Positions 40,476 through 50,194 of a DNA stretch of 64,000 bases are shown here, in pieces. The stretch is from Ancylobacter oerskovii (lineage in GTDB: Bacteria > Pseudomonadota > Alphaproteobacteria > Rhizobiales > Xanthobacteraceae), in the NCBI RefSeq assembly GCF_018390555.1, contig NZ_JAHBGB010000044.1, positions 89,424 to 153,423 on the forward strand, written 5' to 3'. The position numbers were made by a program, and so were the translations under genes. Below the pieces are notes generated by a model. It worked only from the letters and a program-made list of their open reading frames with translations. It had not been told where the DNA came from and ran no database searches. How positions within the stretch are numbered: the first letter of the stretch is position 1; the number at the start of each line of letters is the position of its first letter.

Positions 40476-40476
40476 T
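40464..40476. other. attR core of prophage 1
   Basis: AATCTTGGTTAAT, identical to 2481-2493. It is embedded in three TTAA half-sites at an 11-bp period (40461, 40472, 40483), i.e. two consecutive TTAA-N7-TTAA boxes; the second ends TTAAC. Confidence 0.8.
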
Positions 40477-40541
40477 AGCCGGTTAACATGGTTCCCGAGC
40501 GGGCTCGCGAGCGGTGCGGGCACCCCGGTTCCCGCGGTGGA

Positions 40542-40570
40542 TTGTCCACAGGCCATGCCTGTGGTATGAA
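40542..40570 (+). promoter_or_regulatory. Promoter with a palindromic spacer upstream of the ABC exporter
   Basis: TTGTCC (40542-40547), a 17-bp spacer, then TATGAA (40565-40570). The spacer is nearly filled by the inverted repeat CCACAGGC-CAT-GCCTGTGG (40546-40564). The next gene starts at 40757, so a ~180-nt leader is implied. Confidence 0.45.
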
Positions 40571-40756
40571 CCCCTTCATCGAAGCTGCGAACCGGGAGGG
40601 GCGCGATGACCATTTTGTTCCGTTTACCCGTCCCGGCCGGGATATCCCGCCGTTAGTTCGGCCGCCCTCGAATTCGAGGCCCGCCTGAGCTCCCGATCTC
40701 CACGCTGAGCTTTTTCCCCTCGCAGGAGAGGCGCGCCCGTCGCGCCTGCAGCTATC

Positions 40757-42571
40757 ATGTCGACCCTGTCCGCCCGCGGCGCCGACGCGCTGCGCCATGT
40801 CCTCGTCTTCACCTTCCGTCACTGGAGGCGCCGCTGGCCTCTGGCGGCCGGGACGGCCCTCGCCGTGACCCTGGCGACGATAACGGAGGTGTTCGTTCCG
40901 TTGTTCGCCGGCCGGCTCGTCGATGCGCTGACCGCCGGACGGCAGCAGGCCCCTGCCGCGTTGGAAGCGTTCCTCGTCATGGCAGGGCTCGGCCTCGTCA
41001 TGGTGGTGCTGCGCCACCTGGCCTGGTGGGGCACCGTGCCTCTGACGCTGAACATCATGTCGGACGTCGTGCGCGAGGCGTTCCACCGTGTGCAGCGCTT
41101 TTCCTCGGACTGGCACGCCAACAGCTTCGCCGGCTCCACCGTCCGCAAGATCACCCGCGGCATGTGGGCGCTCGACGTCATCAACGACGTGCTGCTGCTG
41201 TCGCTGCTGCCTTCGGTGGTGGTGCTGGCCGGCACGGTGCTGCTGCTCATGCTGCATTGGCCGGTGATGGGGCTCGTCATGGCGTGCGGCGCGCTGGTCT
41301 ATGGCGCGCTGACGATCTCGCTGGCTACCCGTGTGGTGGCGCCGGCGGCGCGGCTGTCCAATGCGTGGGATACACGCATCGGCGGGCTGCTCGCCGATAC
41401 GCTCGGCGCCAATCAGGTCGTGAAGGCATTCGGTGCCGAGGCGCGGGAGGATGCGCGGCTTGCCATCGTGGTCGCGCGCTGGCGCCGCCGCGTGCGGCGC
41501 ACCTGGATGCTGGCGACCTGGAGCGCCAGCGGGGAGTTCGCTCTGCTCTGGGTGGTGCGCACCGCCGTTACCGGTACCGCGCTCTGGCTCTGGTGGCAGG
41601 GGCGTGCGACCCCCGGCGACGTCGCCTATGTGCTGACGACCTATTTCGTCGTGCACGGCTATCTCCGCGAGATCGGCCAGCACGTCCACAACCTCCAGCG
41701 CGCGGTGAACGACATGGAGGAGATGGTCGAGCTGCACGGGCTGGTGGCCGGCGTGGCGGACCGGCAGGAGGCGGGTCCGCTGGCGGTGCGCGGCGGCGAG
41801 GTGCGCTTCGAGCGGGTGACGTTCCACTATGGCCGGCACGCCGCGCCGCTGTTCCGCGATCTCGACGTGGTGATACCGGCCGGCCAGCGCGTCGGTCTGG
41901 TCGGTCCTTCCGGTTCCGGCAAGACCACCTTCGTGAAGCTGCTGCAGCGGCTTCACGACGTCAGCGCCGGCCAGGTGACGGTCGACGGGCATGATGTGCG
42001 GGAGGTGGCGCAGGCTTCGCTGCGCCAGCAGATCGCCATCGTGCAGCAGGAGCCTATCCTGTTCCACCGCACGCTGGCGGAGAACATCGCCTATTCGCGT
42101 CCCGATGCCACCCCTGAGGCGATCGAACGGGCGGCGCGGCTCGCCAACGCGCATGATTTCATCCTGCGCCTGCCGAAGGGCTATCGCACGCTGGTCGGCG
42201 AGCGCGGCGTGAAGCTTTCCGGCGGCGAGCGCCAGCGCGTGGCCATCGCCCGCGCCTTTCTCGCGGATGCGCCGGTGCTCATCCTCGACGAGGCGACGTC
42301 GAGCCTCGATTCGGAATCGGAGGTGGCGATCCAGCAGGCGATGGAGCGGCTGATGGAAGGGCGCACGGCGATCGTGATCGCGCATCGGCTTTCGACGGTG
42401 CGGGCGATGGACCGCATCCTGGTCTTCGAGCATGGCCGCATCGTCGAGGACGGCCGCCACGAGGCGCTGCTGGCGAAGCCGGGCGGGCGCTACCGGCGTC
42501 TGTTCGAGCACCAGTCCGGCGGGCTGGTGGAGAGCGGGGAGGTGCGGGAGCCGGAGCAGACGGCGGGTTAG
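40757..42571 (+). CDS. ABC exporter, fused membrane and ATPase domains (MsbA type)
   Basis: 604 aa. N-terminal six-span exporter domain (~residues 25-320, IdTEVFVPLFAG-like first span) and C-terminal ATPase: Walker A GPSGSGKTT (~382), signature LSGGERQR, Walker B LILDEATSSLD, H-loop IVIAHRLSTV. Works as a homodimer or with a partner in the inner membrane; substrate (lipid, drug or peptide) cannot be told. First chromosomal gene right of the prophage; without the phage it would be divergent from minC across ~320 bp. Confidence 0.88.
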   Translation: MSTLSARGADALRHVLVFTFRHWRRRWPLAAGTALAVTLATITEVFVPLFAGRLVDALTAGRQQAPAALEAFLVMAGLGLVMVVLRHLAWWGTVPLTLNIMSDVVREAFHRVQRFSSDWHANSFAGSTVRKITRGMWALDVINDVLLLSLLPSVVVLAGTVLLLMLHWPVMGLVMACGALVYGALTISLATRVVAPAARLSNAWDTRIGGLLADTLGANQVVKAFGAEAREDARLAIVVARWRRRVRRTWMLATWSASGEFALLWVVRTAVTGTALWLWWQGRATPGDVAYVLTTYFVVHGYLREIGQHVHNLQRAVNDMEEMVELHGLVAGVADRQEAGPLAVRGGEVRFERVTFHYGRHAAPLFRDLDVVIPAGQRVGLVGPSGSGKTTFVKLLQRLHDVSAGQVTVDGHDVREVAQASLRQQIAIVQQEPILFHRTLAENIAYSRPDATPEAIERAARLANAHDFILRLPKGYRTLVGERGVKLSGGERQRVAIARAFLADAPVLILDEATSSLDSESEVAIQQAMERLMEGRTAIVIAHRLSTVRAMDRILVFEHGRIVEDGRHEALLAKPGGRYRRLFEHQSGGLVESGEVREPEQTAG

Positions 42572-42675
42572 GCGCAGGCCCGGCCTGCCGTCCGCAGCGT
42601 CGTCCGGGGCTCCCAGCTCTTTGTTTCTACGCCATTCCTGTCGCAAGACCGCCGCGCGTTCTTGCGGGAATTGCT

Positions 42676-44514
42676 CTAGGGGCGGTCAGGCAGGGCGAAG
42701 ACCGTCAGCTGGCCGCCGAGCGCTGTATAGCTCGAGAGGGCGGCATAGGCGTCCTTCGCGCCCGATCCGGCATTGGGGTCGGCGAGGCCGGCGGCGAGGC
42801 CGATGCCGGCCCAGCCGCCGACACCCGACAGGACGGCGACATATTGCCGGCCGCGATGCAGGTAGGTCATGACGTTGCCGACGATGCCGGACGGGGTCTT
42901 GAAGCGGTACAGCTCCTTGCCGGTCGCCGCGTCCACGGCCTTCAGCCAGCCTTCCAGCGTGCCGTAGAACACCACGCCGCCGGCGGTGGCGAGCGCGCCG
43001 GACCATACCGAGAAGCGTTCGGGGATCGACCAGACGGCACGTCCCTTCAGGTTGTCCCAGGCGAGGAAGGCGCCGGTGTGCTGGTCGCTGCCCGGCGCGG
43101 GATACATGGAAAGCGTGGCGCCGACATAGGGCTGGCCGGCGGCGTAGTCGATATGGAACGGCTCGTAGTCCATGCACAGACGGCTGGCGGGCACGTAGAA
43201 CAGGCCGGTTGCCGGCGAAAAGGCGGCCGGCTGCTGGTTCTTGGCGCCGATCGCCGCCGGGCAGATGCCGGAATAGGTGACATCCTCGCCCTCGGCTTCG
43301 GTGCCGTATTTCGGGTCGAGCTGCGGCCGGCCATAGCCGGGGCTCGCCTTGTCGAGGTCGATGCCGGCGGCCCAGTTCACGCTCGGGTCGAATTTCCCGG
43401 CGACCAGCACGTCGCCGGTCTGGCGGTCGAGCGTGTAGGCGAAGCCGTTGCGGTCGAAATGGGTGAGCAGCGGTCGTGTTCGCCCGTCGATGAGTTGATC
43501 GGTGAGGATCATCTCGTTGACGCCGTCATAGTCCCACTGGTCGTGCGGGGTCATCTGATAGACCCAGCGCGCGATACCGGTGTCGGCGTCGCGGGCGAAG
43601 ATGGCGTCGGTCCATTTATTGTCGCCGGGACGCTGCGAGGGGTTCCACGTGCCGGGATTGGCGCTGCCGTAATAGACAAGGTTCAGCTTGGGGTCGTAGG
43701 CGAACCAGCCCCAGGGGGCGCCACCGCCGATCCGCCATTGCTCGCCCTCCCAGCTGCGGAGCGAGGAGTCATTGCCGACCGGCCGGCCGAGCTCGGTGGT
43801 CTTCTCCGGGTCGAGGCGCATCTCGGCGTCGGGGCCGGTCGAATAGGCGCGCCAGGCCAGCGTGCCGTCCTTGAGGTTGTAGGCGCTGATGTGCCCGCGG
43901 GCGCCGAATTCGGCGCCGGCGATGCCGACGATCAGCTTGTCCTTCACCGGCATCACCGTGGCGGTGTTGGATTCGCCTTTCTTCGGATCGCCGTTGGCCA
44001 CCTTCCAGCGCACCGCGCCGCTGCGGGCGTCGAGGGCCACGATGGTGGTGTCGGCCTGGTTGAGGAAGACCATGCCCTCGGCATAGGCGAGGCCGCGATG
44101 GACGAGATCGCAGCACATGATCGCCGCCACGTCGCGTTCCTGCTGCGGCTCGTATTTCCACAGGATGCGCCCGTCATGGTCGAGATCGAGGGCGTAGACG
44201 ATGTTCGGGAAGGGAGTGTGGACATACATGACGCCGTCGACGACCAGCGGGCTGCCCTCGTGCCCCCTCAGCACGCCGGTGGAGAAGGTCCATGCCACCT
44301 GCATGCCGCCGACATTGCCGGCATTGATCTGGTCGAGCCGGGAAAAGCGCGTATTGGCGTAGTCGAGCGTCTGGAGCACCTGCCCGGCGGGATCGGCGGT
44401 CCGTTCCAGCACGTCGTCATTGGCGCGCGCCGGCATCGGCCCGGCAAGCAGCGCGCCGATGGCCGAGGCCAGACATGCCGCGATCACCCAGGCTGCGATC
44501 ACCCCTGTCTTCAT
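42676..44514 (-). CDS. xoxF: XoxF-type lanthanide-dependent PQQ methanol dehydrogenase
   Basis: 612 aa, periplasmic. Signal peptide to about residue 31 (PARA). PQQ dehydrogenase landmarks: adjacent Cys134-Cys135 (AIMCCDL), repeated W-motif blades and GGWAGIG near the end. The active site reads [13 protein letters not shown]: catalytic Asp328 is followed two residues later by Asp330, the extra acidic residue that marks lanthanide-dependent XoxF enzymes (Ala in calcium MxaF). The C-terminal half ([33 protein letters not shown]) is closely XoxF-like. No xoxG cytochrome or xoxJ lies next to it in the window. Confidence 0.9.
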   Translation of the reverse strand: MKTGVIAAWVIAACLASAIGALLAGPMPARANDDVLERTADPAGQVLQTLDYANTRFSRLDQINAGNVGGMQVAWTFSTGVLRGHEGSPLVVDGVMYVHTPFPNIVYALDLDHDGRILWKYEPQQERDVAAIMCCDLVHRGLAYAEGMVFLNQADTTIVALDARSGAVRWKVANGDPKKGESNTATVMPVKDKLIVGIAGAEFGARGHISAYNLKDGTLAWRAYSTGPDAEMRLDPEKTTELGRPVGNDSSLRSWEGEQWRIGGGAPWGWFAYDPKLNLVYYGSANPGTWNPSQRPGDNKWTDAIFARDADTGIARWVYQMTPHDQWDYDGVNEMILTDQLIDGRTRPLLTHFDRNGFAYTLDRQTGDVLVAGKFDPSVNWAAGIDLDKASPGYGRPQLDPKYGTEAEGEDVTYSGICPAAIGAKNQQPAAFSPATGLFYVPASRLCMDYEPFHIDYAAGQPYVGATLSMYPAPGSDQHTGAFLAWDNLKGRAVWSIPERFSVWSGALATAGGVVFYGTLEGWLKAVDAATGKELYRFKTPSGIVGNVMTYLHRGRQYVAVLSGVGGWAGIGLAAGLADPNAGSGAKDAYAALSSYTALGGQLTVFALPDRP

Positions 44515-44603
44515 GTTCCCTCGCTGCTGTTCCCGGCCGCTCGGCCGGACAGATAGCACAGCCGCGACGGCCATCCGCGATCGCCGGCTCGGGTGGGACG
44601 GGA

Positions 44604-46208
44604 TCAGATCCCCATCGCGCAGCCATCCTTCCGGGGATCGGAGGCGGCGAGCAGGAAGCCGTTGGTCTCGTCGCGCAGGATCAGCTGGGCGCCGCCCATC
44701 GGCTCGACGGCGACCTTCAGCTTGTGCCCGCGCGCGGCCAGATCCGCCAGCACGGCCTCGGGATAGGTCGGCTCGATCTCCAGCACGCCGTCGAAGGCGA
44801 AGTAGCGCGGGGCGTCGATGGCGGTCTGGGGGTCGAGGCCGCGGTCGAGGAGGCCGGAGACGAGCGCCGCCTGGCCGGAGGCCTGATAATGCCCGCCCAT
44901 GACCCCGAACACGCCCACCGCCTCGCCGTCGCGGCGGAGGAGGCCGGGAATGATGGTGTGGAGCGGCCGCTTGCCGGGCGCGATGGCGTTGGGATGCCCC
45001 TCGATCAGCCGGAAGGAACTGCCGCGCGAATGCAGCAGCACGCCGGTCGCCGGATCGATGCGGGTCGAGCCGAAGGCGTGGAAGATCGAGTTGATGAAGG
45101 ATACCATGTTGCCGTCGCGGTCGACGGCGCAGATATAGACGGTATCGACATGCTCCGGCTCGTTCCAGAGCACCGGCGGCCGCGCGCGGGTCATGTCGAT
45201 GCGTGCGGCGAGGCGGCGGGCGGTTTCGCGCGCCAGCAGCGTCTCGACCGGGACGGTCATGGCCGAGGGATCGGCCAGCAGCGCGTCGCGGTTGTGATAG
45301 ACGAGCTTGGTCGCCTCGGCGTGGAGATGCACCCGGTCGGCGAGCGACAGCCCCTCGCCGAGATCGAATTCGCCGAGGATGTTCATCAGCATCAGCGCCG
45401 CGAGGCCCTGGCCGTTGGGCGGGCATTCCTCGACGGTGTAGCCACGATAATCGGTGGCGATCGGCGTGGTGTAGAAGGCGCCGTCCTTCATCGCCGCGAA
45501 ATCGTCCAGCGTGTGCAGCCCGCCGAGCCCGTTGAGATAGGCCACCAGCGAGGCGGCGGTCGCGCCCTCGTAGAAGCCGGCGGCTCCCTTGTCGGCGATC
45601 TCGCGCAGGCGCTGGCCGAGCAGCGGCTGGGCGTGGCGCTGGCCGGCTTGCAGCGCCACGCCGCCGGGCAGGAAGAAGGCGGCCGCATCCTTGTCCTGCG
45701 CCAGCAGCGGCGCCTCGTCCGCCCAGTCGAAGGCGACACGCTGGGCGATGGGATAGCCGTTCTCCGCATAGTCGATGGCGCGGGCGAACAGCCGGTCGAG
45801 CGGCAGGCTGCCATGGTCGGCATGCAGCCGCGTCCAGGCCGAGATCGCGCCGGGAACCGTGACGGCATGGGCGCTGGTGCGGGGGATCTCGTCCGTCAGG
45901 CCGGCCGCCTTCAGCGCCGCGATGCTCGCTGCCGCCGGGGCGCGGCCGCTGCCGTTCATCGCCACGGTCGGCCGGCCCTTCGGCGCGTAGAGCACGAAGC
46001 AATCGCCGCCGATGCCGGTCATCGCCGGTTCGACCACGCATTGCGCCGCCACCGCGGCCAGCGCCGCATCCATGGCGTTGCCGCCGGCCTGGAGAATCTC
46101 CAGCCCCGCCGCGGTGGCCAGCGGATGCGAGGTGGCGATGGCGGCATCGCGGGCGAAGACGGTGGGGCGGGAGGGGCCGAAGAAATCGGCGCGGCGGGTC
46201 GAGATCAC
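44604..46208 (-). CDS. Gamma-glutamyltransferase family protein
   Basis: 534 aa from GTG 46208. Ntn-hydrolase landmarks: [20 protein letters not shown] at the start, [21 protein letters not shown], and the cleavage-site Thr356 ([15 protein letters not shown]) where self-processing exposes the N-terminal nucleophile. No clear signal peptide, so cytoplasmic action is likely. It may remove a gamma-glutamyl group from a substrate or intermediate of the cluster, as in gamma-glutamylation routes. 16-bp gap to the upstream lactonase-like gene. Confidence 0.82.
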   Translation of the reverse strand: MISTRRADFFGPSRPTVFARDAAIATSHPLATAAGLEILQAGGNAMDAALAAVAAQCVVEPAMTGIGGDCFVLYAPKGRPTVAMNGSGRAPAAASIAALKAAGLTDEIPRTSAHAVTVPGAISAWTRLHADHGSLPLDRLFARAIDYAENGYPIAQRVAFDWADEAPLLAQDKDAAAFFLPGGVALQAGQRHAQPLLGQRLREIADKGAAGFYEGATAASLVAYLNGLGGLHTLDDFAAMKDGAFYTTPIATDYRGYTVEECPPNGQGLAALMLMNILGEFDLGEGLSLADRVHLHAEATKLVYHNRDALLADPSAMTVPVETLLARETARRLAARIDMTRARPPVLWNEPEHVDTVYICAVDRDGNMVSFINSIFHAFGSTRIDPATGVLLHSRGSSFRLIEGHPNAIAPGKRPLHTIIPGLLRRDGEAVGVFGVMGGHYQASGQAALVSGLLDRGLDPQTAIDAPRYFAFDGVLEIEPTYPEAVLADLAARGHKLKVAVEPMGGAQLILRDETNGFLLAASDPRKDGCAMGI

Positions 46209-46224
46209 GTGTCGAACGCCCTGT

Positions 46225-47088
46225 TCAGGTGGGAGACGGAAAGTCGTACAGTTCCGCGGCGTTGTCGACCATGATCCGGCCGGCGACGGCATCGCTGCCG
46301 CACCAGTCGCGGAACAGGTCGACGAGCCGCGAATCGTCCGGCGGGTTGCCCGGCTTGGAAGGGTGCGGCCAGTTGGTGGCGAACAGGCAGCGTTCCGGCA
46401 CCTCGGCGATCAACGTGCGGGCAAGGAGAGCGACATCCGGGTAGTCCGGCGCGCCGATGCGCGAGGTCTCGTAGACACCGGAGGTCTTCACCCAGCTGCG
46501 GCCGTTGTCGAGAAGGCGGCGGAGCGCGGAAAAACCGGGATGATCGAGGCCGACCGGTTCCAGGAACTTGCCGTTATGGTCGATGACCAGCCGGCCTGGC
46601 AGCCGGGCGAGGCGCGCCTCGGCCTCGTGCAGCAACCTGCCGTCCATCTGCATCTGCACATGCCAGCCGAAGGCGGCGGTCTTCGCCGCCAGCCGCTCAA
46701 GATCGTCCCAGCCGAGCAGGCCGCCGCCGATCATGAAGAAGCGGATGCCGCGTATGCCGAGCCGGGTGAGCCGGTCGAGCTCGGCGTCACCCACATCGGG
46801 CGGCACGACGGCGACGCCGCGGGCCTCGGCGCCGATGACGGCCATGGCGTCGAGCGTCGCCCGGTTGTCGAAACCATAGACCGAGGGCTGCACCACCACC
46901 GCCCGGGTGAGGCCGAGCACTTCCCTCGTCTTGAGATAGGCGGCGATGTCGCCGCCGGCGACCGGGGGGAAGGGCGAGCTTGGCGCCGGCGGATAGAGGT
47001 CCGCCGGGCCGTAAATGTGCATGTGGCAGTCGCAGGCCCCCGGCGGCGGGCGGAACGACGGCGGCTGTGCGGGGATGAGCGGGCTCAT
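46225..47088 (-). CDS. Amidohydrolase-2 family, LigI/PDC-lactonase-like hydrolase
   Basis: 287 aa TIM-barrel hydrolase. N-terminal DCHMHIYGP (His22, His24), VQPSVYGFDN, IDHNGKF and the late ATNWPHPS match the 2-pyrone-4,6-dicarboxylate lactonase subgroup. Members open lactone rings or related carboxylated compounds, often without strict metal need. ATGA overlap with the dehydrogenase gene indicates coupled translation. The real substrate is unknown. Confidence 0.78.
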   Translation of the reverse strand: MSPLIPAQPPSFRPPPGACDCHMHIYGPADLYPPAPSSPFPPVAGGDIAAYLKTREVLGLTRAVVVQPSVYGFDNRATLDAMAVIGAEARGVAVVPPDVGDAELDRLTRLGIRGIRFFMIGGGLLGWDDLERLAAKTAAFGWHVQMQMDGRLLHEAEARLARLPGRLVIDHNGKFLEPVGLDHPGFSALRRLLDNGRSWVKTSGVYETSRIGAPDYPDVALLARTLIAEVPERCLFATNWPHPSKPGNPPDDSRLVDLFRDWCGSDAVAGRIMVDNAAELYDFPSPT

Positions 47089-48074
47089 TTGGTCAGCCAG
47101 CCGGGCACGCGGTCGGGATTCTTCGCATGGATCGGCAGGCGTCCGGCCAGCACCGCCTTGACCTGCTCGACGGTCTCCATGGCCTGGAACTCCGAGGGCT
47201 CGATCATCAGTGCCGCCGAATGCGGGGTGGCAACGACATTCGGCAGGCGGGCAAGGGCGAGCGAGGGCTGCTGGTCCCGGCCGTCGCCGACATCGAGCCC
47301 GGCACCGGCAATGGTGCCGGAGACGAGGGCGGCCTCCAGCGCCGCCTCGTCGACCAGGATGCCGCGCGAGATGTTGATGAAGAAGGCGTCGCGGCGCATC
47401 TTCGCGAAGGCCGAGGCGTTCATCATGCGCTCGGTCTCCGGCGTCGCATAGGCGGCGCAGACCACGAAATCCGGCTGCGACAGCACCTCGTCGAGGCCGA
47501 CCGCGTTCACCGCGCCATTGTCCATCCGCGCATAGGGGTCGTAGACCGACACCTTCATCTTGAAGGCGAGCGCCAGCTCGACGATGCGCCGGCCGATCGA
47601 TCCGTAGCCGATGACGCCGACATGGGCGCCGGCCATCTGCCGGCCGAACACCATCGGATGGCCGGCGTCGCCGGCATGGTAACGCGCGGCGTCGTGGGTG
47701 ATGTTGCGGGCGAGGTCGAGCATGAGCGCGAGCGCGTGCTCGGCGACCGCGTCGGCATATCCCGACGAGCAGTTGCAGATGAGGATGCCGGCGTCGGAGG
47801 CGGCGTCGACATCGATGTTGCGCATGTCCACCGCGCAGCGGGTGAACAGCTTCACGTCCTTCAGCCGCTCCAGCACCTCGCGCGGCCCGGCGGCGAGGCG
47901 GTCGGAGATCACCACCGCGCAGCCCTCCGCCGCCTTCACCAGCGCCTCGCCGGAAAGCGGCGTGTCGCTGTCGTTCATGACGAGCTCGATCGGCAGCGCC
48001 TTCAGCGCCTCCACCGCCCGGAAGCCATAGAAATGCTTGAGCAGGTCGCGGTTGTGGGTCAGCAGGACACGCAT
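47085..48074 (-). CDS. D-2-hydroxyacid dehydrogenase, NAD-dependent
   Basis: 329 aa. Rossmann motif VGVIGYGSIGRR (~150-161), catalytic Arg in FINISRG and His in ATPHSA. The usual catalytic Glu block (DVFxxEP) reads LDVGDGRDQQP, so the Glu is not clearly present; activity may differ from the family norm. Interconverts a 2-oxoacid and D-2-hydroxyacid if typical. 1-bp gap to the Rieske gene. Confidence 0.8.
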   Translation of the reverse strand: MRVLLTHNRDLLKHFYGFRAVEALKALPIELVMNDSDTPLSGEALVKAAEGCAVVISDRLAAGPREVLERLKDVKLFTRCAVDMRNIDVDAASDAGILICNCSSGYADAVAEHALALMLDLARNITHDAARYHAGDAGHPMVFGRQMAGAHVGVIGYGSIGRRIVELALAFKMKVSVYDPYARMDNGAVNAVGLDEVLSQPDFVVCAAYATPETERMMNASAFAKMRRDAFFINISRGILVDEAALEAALVSGTIAGAGLDVGDGRDQQPSLALARLPNVVATPHSAALMIEPSEFQAMETVEQVKAVLAGRLPIHAKNPDRVPGWLTK

Positions 48075-48075
48075 C

Positions 48076-49224
48076 TCAGCCGGCCATCCCGTCGACGATG
48101 TGGGCCGGCAGCTGCGCCATGATCCAGCGGTTCATCGCCAGCACCATGTCGTCGCGCCAAGAGAGCGGGCCGGGCCGCGCGAGGCAGGAGGACAGGCCGA
48201 TCTGCTGCTTCTCGAGAATGCCGACATCTTCCAGCGCCACCGCTTCCCAGCGCTTGTAATAGGGTGCGGCGCGCTCCTCGAAGTCGGGCAGCTCGGTATA
48301 GGCCTTGGGGAAGCAGCCGCCGACCGAGAGCACCGAGCGATCCACCGCGATCGGCCGCACCGCCAGCCACCACATGCAATCCTGCGCGCAGGCGAATTGC
48401 ACGGTCGGCTCGATGACGGTGAAATAGGTGCCCTTGCGCGATTGTTCCGACAGGCCCTCGATGACCGGGAAGGGCGGCTCCTGGCCGAGCACGGCGATGG
48501 AGCGGTTCGCCTGCACCTGGATGACGTGCCATTCGCCCTGCGTCGGGAAGCTCACCGAGCGCTGGGCGCCCACCGTCGCGGCATGCACGATGCCGGTGTG
48601 GTAGGTCTCCATGGCGTTTTCGAGCAGCAGCTTCCAGTTGCACCTGGTCTCGATCTCGATGTGCCAGGTCTTTACCATGTCGCCCAGCCGGTGGCTGCCG
48701 ATCAGCTCGGGCATGTTGCCGAGATGGGTCATCAGGCTCGGGGCGTCGTCGTCGTAATTGAGGAAGATTGAGCCTTCCCACACTTCCATGCGGATCGGGA
48801 TCAGGCCATGCGGCGGCTTCTCGAATTTCGGCACCTCGCGCATGCCGGGCGCCCCGGCCAGCGTGCCGTCGAGCCGGTAGTTCCAGGCGTGGTACGGGCA
48901 GATGATGTTCTTGGCGTGCCCGCAGCCTTCGAGAAGGATGGAGGCGCGGTGCCGGCAGACATTGGCGAAGGCGCGCAACACCTCGTCCTCGCCGCGCACC
49001 AGCAGCACCGGGCCGCCGACGCTGTCGAGCGCCTTGTAGTCACCGGGGTTCGGCACTTCCTCGAGGCGTCCGGCGAAGAACCATTTCTTGAGGTGGATGT
49101 GTTCCACCTCGGCCTTGAACACCGCGGGATCGGTATAGAAGCGCGTCGGCGCGCTCTTGGCGTCGCCGAGCGGCGGCTCGGTCCAGACATAGGGTTCGGG
49201 AACCAGAGTGGTCTCGATGCTCAT
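48076..49224 (-). CDS. Rieske non-heme iron oxygenase, alpha subunit
   Basis: 382 aa. Rieske [2Fe-2S] ligands C90-x-H92 (CRHRAS) and C109-x2-H112 (CPYHAW). Mononuclear iron site E202-N-x-M-E-x-Y-H209-x4-H214, with a later acidic ligand in the ALEDVGI region. A short single-subunit form with no beta subunit, and no reductase gene nearby, so a shared or unlinked reductase must supply electrons. Related enzymes N- or O-demethylate or hydroxylate small molecules, including betaines. It probably starts the degradation route. Confidence 0.85.
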   Translation of the reverse strand: MSIETTLVPEPYVWTEPPLGDAKSAPTRFYTDPAVFKAEVEHIHLKKWFFAGRLEEVPNPGDYKALDSVGGPVLLVRGEDEVLRAFANVCRHRASILLEGCGHAKNIICPYHAWNYRLDGTLAGAPGMREVPKFEKPPHGLIPIRMEVWEGSIFLNYDDDAPSLMTHLGNMPELIGSHRLGDMVKTWHIEIETRCNWKLLLENAMETYHTGIVHAATVGAQRSVSFPTQGEWHVIQVQANRSIAVLGQEPPFPVIEGLSEQSRKGTYFTVIEPTVQFACAQDCMWWLAVRPIAVDRSVLSVGGCFPKAYTELPDFEERAAPYYKRWEAVALEDVGILEKQQIGLSSCLARPGPLSWRDDMVLAMNRWIMAQLPAHIVDGMAG

Positions 49225-49240
49225 GACCGTGTGCCTCCGT

Positions 49241-50194
49241 TCAGCGATGCCCGGCGTTCAGGCGGTGCTCCGCCTGGCCGAGCTGGATGAGATGAAGGGC
49301 GATGACCGCCACATGGCCGGCCAGCATGGCCGCCATGCCCTGCACGTCGTGCGGTGGGCTCAGCGTATTGATGTCGACCCCGACGAGGTCGAGTCCCTTG
49401 AGCCCGTGCAGCAGATCGAACACCTCCGCCACCGGCGGGCCGCCCCAGGTGGGCGTCGCGACGCCGGGGGCGGCGGAGGGGTCGAAGTAATCCATGTCGA
49501 AAGACAGGTGGACCGGGCGGGTGCCGACCACCTCGCGCACTTCGGCGGCGATGGCGGCGGCGCCGCGCTGGCGCACCTCCTCGCCGGAGATGAGCCGGAA
49601 GCCGAGCGCCCGCGTGTGATCATAGGCGCCGGGCACCGGCATGGTGCCCCGCGCGCCTATGTGGAAGGAGCGCCTTGTGTCGATCAGTCCTTCCTCGGCG
49701 GCGCGGGTGAAGGTGGTGCCGGTGTTGATGTCCTCGCCGGGATAGGCGTCGGTATGGGCGTCGATATGCACCAGCACCAGCTCGGGATAGCGGCGGGCGA
49801 GGGCGCGCAGCACCGGCAGCGTCACCGTGCCGTCGCCGCCGACGCAGAGCGGCACCGCATCGGCTGCCACCACATCATGAATGACGGCCTCCATCGCCGC
49901 CAGCGAGGGCTCCAGATTGGAGGCGATCACGTCGACGTCGCCGAGATCGACGACCTTGCCGTCGGTACGCGGGTCGACGTCGGCGAGCGGCGGATAATAG
50001 GGGCGCACTTCGCTCGACATGGCGCGGAAGGCAGCCGGCCCCTGACGCGAGCCGATGCGGGTGGCGTGGGTGCCGCAATCGAAGGGAAGGCCGATGACGG
50101 CGATCTGCCCGGCACTGGCCGTCGTGGCCGGCGAAACGCCGAGAAAGGTGCCGAGGCGCATCTTAGGCGTTGATGCGCCAGCGAATTCCGTCAT
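49241..50194 (-). CDS. Ureohydrolase (agmatinase/arginase) family protein with altered metal site
   Basis: 317 aa. Family motifs: GGDGT (119-123), DAHTD (145-149) and SFDMDYFDPS (231-240). Asp121, Asp145, His147, Asp149, Asp233 and Asp235 line up with metal ligands, but the His of the canonical GGDHS is Gly122. So the dinuclear Mn site lacks one ligand; it may be mononuclear, use another metal, or have another reaction. Typical members release urea from guanidino compounds. ATGA overlap with livF. Confidence 0.82.
   Translation of the reverse strand: MTEFAGASTPKMRLGTFLGVSPATTASAGQIAVIGLPFDCGTHATRIGSRQGPAAFRAMSSEVRPYYPPLADVDPRTDGKVVDLGDVDVIASNLEPSLAAMEAVIHDVVAADAVPLCVGGDGTVTLPVLRALARRYPELVLVHIDAHTDAYPGEDINTGTTFTRAAEEGLIDTRRSFHIGARGTMPVPGAYDHTRALGFRLISGEEVRQRGAAAIAAEVREVVGTRPVHLSFDMDYFDPSAAPGVATPTWGGPPVAEVFDLLHGLKGLDLVGVDINTLSPPHDVQGMAAMLAGHVAVIALHLIQLGQAEHRLNAGHR

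Larger units (their letters stand above)
2481..40476. mobile_element. Complete temperate podovirus-type prophage (~38 kb)
   Basis: The element is bounded by 13-bp direct repeats. It contains integrase, repressor/Cro switch, replication genes, terminase, portal, scaffold, capsid, T7-type tail tubular genes, ejection proteins, tail fibre and lysis genes in canonical order, with no obviously broken gene. There is no tape-measure or tail-tube gene of sipho- or myovirus type, and no phage RNA or DNA polymerase. All expected modules are intact, so it may be inducible (inference). Confidence 0.9.

Noticed and set aside
40606-40656. Possible 16-aa leader peptide (ATG behind GGGAGGGG) before the ABC exporter
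   Set aside because: Too short for codon evidence and no attenuation hairpin or codon run is visible.
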